Source: Tetrapyrgos nigripes (taxonomy: Eukaryota; Basidiomycota; Agaricomycetes; Agaricales; Campanellaceae). Taken from it: 64,000 bases of DNA. Positions within the stretch are counted from its first letter, which is position 1; every line of letters starts with the position of its first letter. Below are positions 56,479 to 64,000 of this stretch, one piece after another. The position numbers were made by a program, and so were the translations under genes. The notes under the pieces were generated by a model. That model was not told the origin of the DNA. It did no database searches and saw nothing but the letters and a program-made list of their open reading frames with translations. The stretch spans positions 1-64,000 of the forward strand of contig JAACJM010000358.1 in the NCBI GenBank assembly GCA_013368315.1. The letters run 5' to 3'.

Positions 56479-59454
56479 TCAGCCCAGTGTGTCTCTCGCT
56501 TTCTTCAATAGTCTGTTCTGGGTCTTGATTTTGAGATCTTCACGTTCCAGCTTTGACTCCAGCTTGTGAGCTATGAGGTAACATTAGTTGCAAATGGTAT
56601 AAGACTCGCCTCAGTGACCTACCTTTTCGTAAACGACTAAGATTGGTACTGGAATATGCACGATTGAGAGGTCTGACTGTGACACCTGTTCGTTCAGATG
56701 TCTTTGACAACCATCAGTGATACTATCAATATATTATGAACAATTACAGACTCACTTCATGTTCTGCAATCTTGCGGTTATCATGGACTTGACCCTTCAA
56801 AGCCGCCTCAACAACAGAGCATTCTATACCTTCACAATAGGCATCCTGATGAGCACTTTCAACAGGATTGGTGGTAGCGTCCCCAGCCTGCCAGACAGCC
56901 AAAGGAATCTTGCTCTTTCGCCAGCACATAGCCTCGAACGCAAACTTGCTGCTGATCTTATCACCAACCCAATCTGTAATTACATCAATGTCAGTCAATG
57001 TCTCAATAAGATGCAAATGGAACACATGCCTCTGCCAGCCTTGCCACCCTGCTGCTGAATGAATGACACTGTTCCATCCCAATCATAATGCTGAATACAC
57101 ATCAGAGTCCGCATGGCATGTTTCACCTGTTCCGAAACAGAGGACTGGTCAATGTTCCGGTGTATGTGGGTAATGCACAATCTGGTCAAACGGTGAAGGT
57201 GCTCGTATGGAGTCAATTCTGAAAGCTTCCGATTAGGTTCATAAAGGTCACGTCGGTCTGGACCCAGCTGCTGAGCCTGTTTACAAAGATAGAGTCCAAG
57301 ACCTATAGAAAGTGAGTACAATAAGCGAACAGAAATTAACGAGTTTGTGATACTGACCTTTGGCCTGGCCTCGACCCTGGTCCAACGTCCATAACAAAAT
57401 ACCAGTCATATCTTCAGGATGTAGCAATAATGAATGAAGATGGTGGAATTTGATTGGGCACCCAGTATCATGCATGACAATATCATGGATCTTTTCAAAA
57501 ACGAGACAGTGGGCCTCTGCGGACTCTCTGTTGAGAAAGGCCCTTGCAAAGACAATACCTGGTAGATAGGTAAGAGCAAGTCAATGAGATTAAACACGAT
57601 GACTTACAGGCATCGTCTACCCGCCCTAGTAACTCAAACTCCATAAGACCTGCTACTCTTTTGAAGGAAATGTCACTCTGCACGTAGGAGGCTTGTAGCA
57701 AAAGCTGACTTTGCTTAGGTGTCATAAAAATTGCAAGACGAAATAATTTTGAGGAGAGTGTTCCATCAGCAACCTCCACGTCGATAGAGTCTTCTCGAAG
57801 ATTGTACTCTTCAACCAGTCGTATATAATGTTGACTTGCCGGTATGTTCGAGTCTTGCTGCATCTTGAGGTGTATAAGACCTAGTGTAGATGTAGTTAAG
57901 TCCAAGTCGAATAAACAAGAGAGGCAACACTCACCATGCCAACCAGTTCCCTCTGGGAATGCAGAAGCTTGAGCCCGCTCAATGTATGAACGCAGATGCT
58001 CTGCGTTTGCGAGCGAAGGGTGAAGATCTGCGAAAGTCATCTCACCCAATCTCAACAGTGGAAATTTACGTTGCAAAAAGGACTGGGCAACTGGATGCCG
58101 AAAAAGACGACGGGGAGTCAGACCAGCGAGCTCGGTACCAAATGAATACAGCAACTGTAATATCTTGTCTCTCAATCTTGCCAGAGTTTTGGACAGAGTA
58201 GGAATAGGATGCGAATGGATGCCCGAGCAAACAATAAGTACTCTGGGACAGCATTGGCGATACTGAGGGAGTGGCTCATAGACATGAAATCTACAAGAAC
58301 ACTGCAAAGAAATCATTTCAGACATCAGCATTGTTCCTGAAGGAGATCTGTGCTGGTAAACTGTAGGTGAGTTAGTGTGAAATCTGAAAGTTGAATCTCA
58401 ATTCAACACACACCACAATTGACCCTCTGGCTACTGCTGGATTGTATATTGGTACATGGTGAAAGTGGCCCATATCCTGCTGATCGCGCCTCTTCCTCAT
58501 AGATTGATATCTTTTCAACATCGTTTTGGAAGAGAGCCATTATGTACAGCTGGTGAACAGCTCCACGAGAGATGGTGAAGTCGACAAGATGATTCCGTGA
58601 TGTCTGCGGATGATAGTGCTCGCAGCTAAGAAAATATCATCAATAAACCCCAAATGCACAAATAACAGGAAACACACCGGAGATACGGCTCACCGCTGTT
58701 CGTGAAATGTAGCTGCACTCGTCCTTGGCAAGTGGGTCTCCCCATATTTCCGCGCTTGGCCTTGGTTGGGCTACGATGGATCTTCTCCCATTCCGCCTGC
58801 TCAGCTTGAGTAAAGTACATGGCCTCCTGTAAACTCGCCATGCATCCCTTGTCTCGTACTGATGCCCAATATGCAAGCGTCTTCTCAAATACATCACGAG
58901 AAGGGTTGGATTTGTTTTGATAGCGTTGATACGTCAACTGGATCTCCAATTCGTCCCGAGTAGCTAGGGTGTGACCGGAAAGACTGTACTTCGTGTCCAG
59001 GAAAGGACAGACCTTTACACCTTGACCTGAAATGCATGTTCATTAGTCTGCTTGAAGAATAGGTATAAAAATTACATGTAGAGGATGATTTCCGACACAA
59101 AACTTTCTCTCCATTGATATCAAGCAGTACTTCACATGTCTGATTGACTGCGCCTCTGGGGGATCCAAGAGAATAAGCAACGTTGTCTATAGGATTGGAC
59201 CAATTGTTGATATCAATAGGTATAAGGTGGCCCACCAACTCGTCTCCGAGCGCAGTCTCAGGATATTCCAGTATTGTACCTTCCGGATAATGCAACAGCT
59301 TCAACAGGCGAGTTTGACGATTGAGAGCGACGTCATATTGAACAGAAGTTGATAAGGGCGTAGATAGGAAGCCTGGTGCTGGGTTGAGGAGATTGGAGAT
59401 GCGGCAAGAAGCTGGAGGACAGTCGACGAGTGCACTGATAGGTAGGGCTGGCAT
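56479..59454 (-). CDS. MULE/DDE-like transposase-family protein
   Basis: Minus strand, about ten exons from MPALPISALVDCPP at 59454. Blocks include VCPFLDTKYSLSGHTLATRDE, FTQAEQAEWEKIHRSPTKA, CRFHVYEPLPQYRQCCPRVL, YVQSDISFKRVAGLMEFELL, GILLWTLDQGRGQAKGLGL, ELTPYEHLHRLTRLCITHIH and WQAGDATTNPVESAHQDAYC. The Asp in SDISFK, Asp in LDQGRGQ and Glu in NPVESAH could form a DDE triad of MULE type; this is inference. The family is abundant in mushroom genomes. One intron uses a GC donor (57029-57028). Coding ends at TGA 56481-56479 inside a coiled coil, but the same frame continues to RKGTGKVHLLL and a TGA at 56322-56320, where relatives end, so the stop is probably premature. Confidence 0.75.
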
Positions 59455-59627
59455 TCGGGCAAGTATGAGACCCAGCTGCAGAGGGCAAGGTAACGCCTTT
59501 ATGCGTTAAGGCGTACGCGTACATCGCGATCTGGCTGTAGTGTTGGCGTTCTATCTGCTGAGTTTTCCTGTATTCGGCTGGAAAAGTTTTTCTGCATAAT
59601 AAAAATCATATTACAGTGCCTAAGCTA

Positions 59628-59895
59628 CAGTGATTCTGGAAGCACAATTAGAAGTGGAAGAAGAAGGACGGGAAAAGCTTGACATACAATAGTACTAGTA
59701 ACAAGAGCCGTTGGGCATCGCAATTCCGTGTACAGCAGAGCAGTTGCCATACCATACCATGCTAGTCAGAGTCCGCTCTTGAGAAAAAAGGTCGATGCCG
59801 TCGGGATCCTCGCGTCCAGATTGGCTGGGGGCGGGCGGAGTCGAAGCCTGGGTACAGCAGTCCACGTCAAGTAGGATTTGGGAGGACGAAGTCTT
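59628..59895 (+). repeat. Tandem duplication, copy 1 (268 bp)
   Basis: Begins 'cagtgattctggaagcac' and runs through 'aggatttgggaggacgaagt'. Directly followed by a second copy at 59896. Confidence 0.95.
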
Positions 59896-60155
59896 CAGTG
59901 ATTCTGAAAGCGCAATTAGAAGTGGAAGGACGGGGAAAGCTTGACATACAATAGTACTAGTAACAAGAGCCGTTGGGCATCGCAATTCCGTGTACAGCAG
60001 AGCAGTTGCCATACCATACCATGCTAGTCAGAGTCCGCTCTTGAGAAAAAAGGTCGATGCCGTCGGGATTCTCGCATCCAGATTGGCTGGGGGCGGGCGA
60101 AGTCGAAGCCTGAGTACAGCAGTCCACGTCAAGTAGGATTTGGGAGGACGAAGTC
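59896..60155 (+). repeat. Tandem duplication, copy 2 (about 260 bp)
   Basis: Near-identical to copy 1; shorter mainly because 'ggaagaagaaggacggg' became 'ggaaggacgggg'. Few substitutions (for example gggatcct/gggattct), so the duplication is recent. It lies 570 bp upstream of the alcohol oxidase start and upstream of the divergent DDE-like gene. Confidence 0.95.
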
Positions 60156-60727
60156 CGAGGAAGCGAACAACGACAAGCGTGATGGTCGTCACAGAGTATG
60201 GCGATGTTTGGTCTATCCCCGGCCAGAGCCCGTCGTTAGCCCGTCAGGAGCCAGATGCCGGCGGTACGCATAGAAGCAAAGCTAATCGAGTTATAACAAT
60301 CGACTAATCTCTCCTTGTTGTATAGAGGACGTTGTCTTGAGTGTTGAGTTCTGGTGAGATGATGCCTCCATGGACGCGGAAGATCTACGATCAAAGAGGG
60401 AGTCGATACACGCTTATAGACGCGAGAAAAGTATTTGTAGAGACCTAAGACCGAGAAAGTGATGAGTAAGACTCAGTAAGTAGGCTAGGGTCAAGGAAAC
60501 AGGCGCCAAAACACGCGTTACTGACGTCAACTGTACAGTTTCGGTCGGTGTTTACCGTGCCATCGGTTGGCCTTCGGCAAAGGCCGCTTCCGGTTGTCGG
60601 TGAAAGCAAAACACCCAGACAAGTGGCGTGCGACGCACAGAACCCGTGGCCAAGTTGCGAAGGTCGACATAGTTTAACACTCGGCCTTAAAGGGTCTCGT
60701 AACCTCGTAATCATCGAGAGAACCACC
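60156..60727. other. Intergenic region upstream of the alcohol oxidase
   Basis: No gene. Presumably the promoter of the GMC gene; the context 'aaccaccATG' at 60728 is a good fungal start. No clear TATA box was assigned. Confidence 0.5.
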
Positions 60728-63670
60728 ATGAGTGTCTACGACATCCTCTTCGCAGGTGGTACGTCCTAGTCCATCCTTCTTGTCAACATTTCTCAGAAAT
60801 CTCGCTGAAATTTTCCTCTCTTCAAGGTGGAGCAGCAGCGTGTTTAGCAGCAGGACGACTAGCTGCTGCGAATCCATCCTTGCGTATCCTGGTGCATAGT
60901 ATTGATTCTATCCCATCTTTGTGAAGAGCTGACAAGTCATGGGTTTAGATCATCGAAGCAGGAGAGCATACCAAGAATGTAGACGCACATATCCAACCCG
61001 CACGGTATTTCAGTCACCTTGCGCCAACCAGCAAAACCGTCACTTTTAACGTCGGGAAGCCTTCGGACAAGATTGAGGGTCGTTCGTTGGTTACTCCGTC
61101 TGGAAGATGCCTTGGGGGTGGTTCATCTGTGAATTGTACGTGGTCCTGGATTTTTTTGCCTGACTCGCACTGATACCTTGGACAGTCACGATGTACACAC
61201 GAGGCGCTGCATCGGACTATGATGACTGGGAGACCGTCCATGAGAATCTAGGTTGGGGATCAAAATATCTTCTTCCTTTGATGAAGAAGGTGTGACCAAT
61301 CTTATAGTCACCCTAATCTACATTCACCGAGTTCATTCTCACAGACCGAGACTTACCAAGTAAAGCCTGGGGAACCTACTCATGGATACTCTGGCCCGCT
61401 TAAAGTTTCCATGGGTGGTGCATTCACAAACGTAGGGAGCCAATTCTTGGACGTCGCCCTTGCCATCGACAAGGACCGCGGACCGATTGACGATGTTAAT
61501 GGGCTATACAAGTGCAATGGCTACGGTGTAAGTGATTCTTTATCCCATGGTTTAGGTGTCGCTGATATTTACGGGCCTCCCTTGGATCCGTCTTCGTGAT
61601 AGCCATGGCAAAAGTAAGCTCTGTGAAATCGTCAATCGATTAAATTGTACTTACAATCTGAACTCGGCTCTTGCCTGGATCCCTAGGTGGATCGATGCAG
61701 AGACTGGCAGACGTTCCGATGTACCCCATCACTTCATCTACAATAAGGAGGACAACAAGAATCTGGTTATTCTTACTGGACAAAAAGTGAAACGCGTGAT
61801 CTTCGAGTGAGTAGTCTGAATACGTACAGTTTAATGAATCTTCCTCGCCTTTCCTAGAGGCGATAAGGCGGTTGGGCTAGAATATGTCAATGACACGGTT
61901 CTCAAGCCCGATGCAGACCAGACCGTCAAGACCGTTCACGCTTCGAAGCTTGTCGTAGTATCAGCAGGAGCGTTCGGTTCTCCAACCATCTTGGAAAGGT
62001 ACTATGTGTTCCCGAATCTCATCACTTACGGAACATTTACGGAAAATCACTCCATCATCAATATAGGTCTGGAATCGGACGAAAGGATATCTTGGAGAAA
62101 AACGGAGTACCTGTAAAAGTGGATTTGTCAGGAGTTGGCGAGAATTATCAGGGTCGGTTCAAATTTAGGATTTCTGATGAGCAGTACTTACTATTCATTT
62201 CGTATTGATTTCGTATGACCACAGATCATAACGTCTGTTTCATCCCGTATCAAGCCTCAGAAGATGCAGAGACCCTTGATGCACTTTTCAGAGGCGAGAA
62301 GGCTGAAGAGGAGAGTGAGTACTTACGCGACTTATCTCTAGTACTTCCTGACAACATCCCACATCTGCATTCGTACAGAATGGCTGAAAGAATGGTCAAA
62401 AGGAAAAGGTCTGATTGCCCATAAGTAAGCAGCAGAGGAGACTCAACGCCAGTACACCTTTACTAAATGCTTTGCTTTTGCCTTCTAGCGGTATGGACGC
62501 TGGGATAAAGATGCGACCAGCCGCTGAGGATCTGAAGGAATTGGGCCCGGAATTCGAACATCGATGGAAGACCTACTTCGAGAACGCGCCTGATAAACCG
62601 GTCATCTGGGTAGGGCTTGTTCTTGGTGAGTGGGTTTGGCCATTGGACCTCGGGATATCATTCGTCATGACGTGGATTTCGCATTAAAAATTGAACGTTG
62701 TTCATAGCTTCCTAGGAGACATCACAGTCGCGCCTCCTCGTAAATACTACAGCGTTGGATACTACACGGTAAGTATTCATCTCGTGTCTTTCGCAGCAAT
62801 GAGCATCTCACTTATATTACCCCGTAATACGTAGCAATACCCAGTCTCCACCGGCAGTGTCCATATCACATCTGCAACCGACCCTAATGTTCCTCATGAT
62901 TTCGATCCTGGATTCTTGTCGGAGTGAGTCTGTGTCTTCGCATTTATTTGAAAGCTTATTCACTTCAATTCAAATCCACGTTTCACAATCAGCCAAGCAG
63001 ACATAGCTACTCTTCGCTGGGGATACAAAAAAGCTAGAGAAATCGCTCGAAGAATGAGTTCATACCGCGGCGAATATCTTCCTGGTCATCCCAATTTCCC
63101 TTCTACCAGCTCTGCGTTTTGTAAGGAAGGCCAAGACGGTCCTGTTGCTTTGGACGCGCCTATCATTGATTACACCAAGGAGGATGAGAAACTATTGGAA
63201 GACTTTAATAGGAGATTTGGTGGGTGGTTTGCTGAAGATTATGAAGCTTGAGACTGACCATCGAGTATTTTACAGTTCAAACTGCATGGCATTCGGTGAG
63301 TTGATAGTGACTGGCGTGAAACTAATACTTACGAGGATTTAGTTGGGTACCTGCGCGATGAAACCTCGTAGCAAGGGAGGAGGTGGGCCATTTCAGCTTT
63401 CTTATTACTACGAAGATAGCTTATGTAGCCTTTATAACTATTTGCAGTTGTCGACTCCAGACTCAACGTATATGGCGTTACGAATCTGAAAGTGGGAGAT
63501 GTGAGTTTAAAAGCCGGATTGACCATTCTGCCTCTGTAAACTCACGATATTTATTCCAGATTTCAATCGCTCCAGGCAACGTCGGTGCGAATACCTACAG
63601 TACAGCCTTGACTATCGGGGAGAAAGTGGCGGTTCTTATTGCAGAAGATTTAGGACTTAAGCTTGAGTAG
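60728..63670 (+). CDS. GMC oxidoreductase, alcohol (methanol-type) oxidase
   Basis: Multi-exon, starting MSVYDILFAG. Exons read: 60728-60758, 60827-60891, 60949-61135, 61186-61289, 61345-61527, 61603-61613 (11 nt), 61687-61806, from 61858 onward, ending TAG 63668-63670. FAD-binding Rossmann FAGGGAAACLAAGRLAA at the N-terminus; GMC signature GRCLGGGSSVNFTMYTRGAA; KLVVVSAGAFGSPTILERSG (second GMC signature); catalytic His in TAWHSVGTCAMKPRS and Asn in GNVGANTYSTALTIGEKVAV. Features such as PWQKWIDAETGRRSDVPHHF place it with AA3_3 alcohol oxidases, which use O2 to oxidise methanol or short alcohols and release H2O2 that can feed lignin peroxidases. No signal peptide seen. About 650 residues, apparently intact. 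Confidence 0.93.
61603..61613 (+). other. 11-nt microexon of the alcohol oxidase
   Basis: CCATGGCAAAA between a TAG acceptor and a GTAAGC donor. Only with it do flanking exons join in frame to give GYG-PWQK-WIDAETG, the sequence expected in the family. Confidence 0.75.
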
Positions 63671-64000
63671 GGTATTGGAAATGTTATACACAGTGACCGA
63701 AACCTGATGTGCAACGAGCTCAATTTGAGGTTTCAATGGCGCTCGCGCGACGACATCGACATTCCGACGAGCTCTGTGTGACATGCTGCCGCTGGAATTC
63801 AAAACGCTCAACCGAGAGCCCTATCCATAGAATATCGACCAGAATGTTGTAGAGACCTCATTCAGACTGCCATGTAATGCCTGAAGGGTGAGCTCAGAGA
63901 GAGAATTTATGATATATACGGTCTGGTAGATAGCATAATAATGAAGAAAACATTTATTAGCTACTACTGGGTGTATACATTGCACTACTGTATCATTGTT
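63671..64000. other. 3' flank of the alcohol oxidase
   Basis: No gene in the last 330 bp; likely 3' UTR and intergenic DNA. Confidence 0.5.

Noticed and set aside
1..64000. CRISPR arrays, prokaryotic operons, biosynthetic or defence islands
   Set aside because: Introns throughout and eukaryotic families show nuclear fungal DNA; no regularly spaced short repeats were seen.

Overview
This window is nuclear DNA of a filamentous basidiomycete, most likely an Agaricomycete (Agaricales-type). The genes are dense with short GT-AG introns and tiny exons. The recognisable families (DUF6534 membrane proteins, DUF2235, a Zn2Cys6 regulator, GMC alcohol oxidase, DUF6589, DUF6729, RecQ-like helicases, Ty3 chromoviruses) are typical of mushroom genomes. 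I saw no rRNA, tRNA or CRISPR. All calls come from reading the sequence and recalled family motifs; nothing was searched, and splice sites may be off by a base.

The left half (1-36.9 kb) is a nested mobile-element graveyard. A decayed DUF6589 gene (minus strand, 1.37-4.28 kb) lies about 50 bp from a divergent SF2/RecQ-like helicase pseudogene starting at 4.3 kb. An old Ty3/gypsy chromovirus (E1, 5076-12111, TSD TGCAC) split that helicase, which resumes at 12.1 kb and again at 13.4 kb after a second insert. From 14 to 23.8 kb there are dispersed repeats, inverted repeats and one spliced membrane-protein gene (18.2-19.9 kb). A second, much younger chromovirus (E2, 23815-31602, TSD GTGAA, LTRs differing at 2 of 517 bases) follows. 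E2 carries an extra ORF between pol and the 3' LTR, with tandem Cys/His motifs and its own TATA box. A decayed DUF6729/3'-5' exonuclease gene (31.7-35.7 kb, minus) and a 621-bp hAT-type MITE with a perfect 8-bp TSD complete this half.

The right half (37-64 kb) is mostly ordinary genic DNA. It holds a DUF2235 hydrolase (plus), a large Zn2Cys6 transcription factor (minus), a DUF6534 membrane protein (minus), a small uncertain gene, a plus-strand gene with a GRF-like zinc finger and a SUMO-interaction-like motif that converges on a DDE/MULE-like gene (minus), a 268-bp tandem duplication, and a GMC alcohol oxidase (plus).

Main points for follow-up: the E2 accessory ORF and the U3 relic beside it; evidence that E1/E2 self-prime reverse transcription as Tf1/sushi elements do; the DUF6589-helicase divergent unit; and the GRF-finger/DDE convergent gene pair as a possible undescribed transposon.
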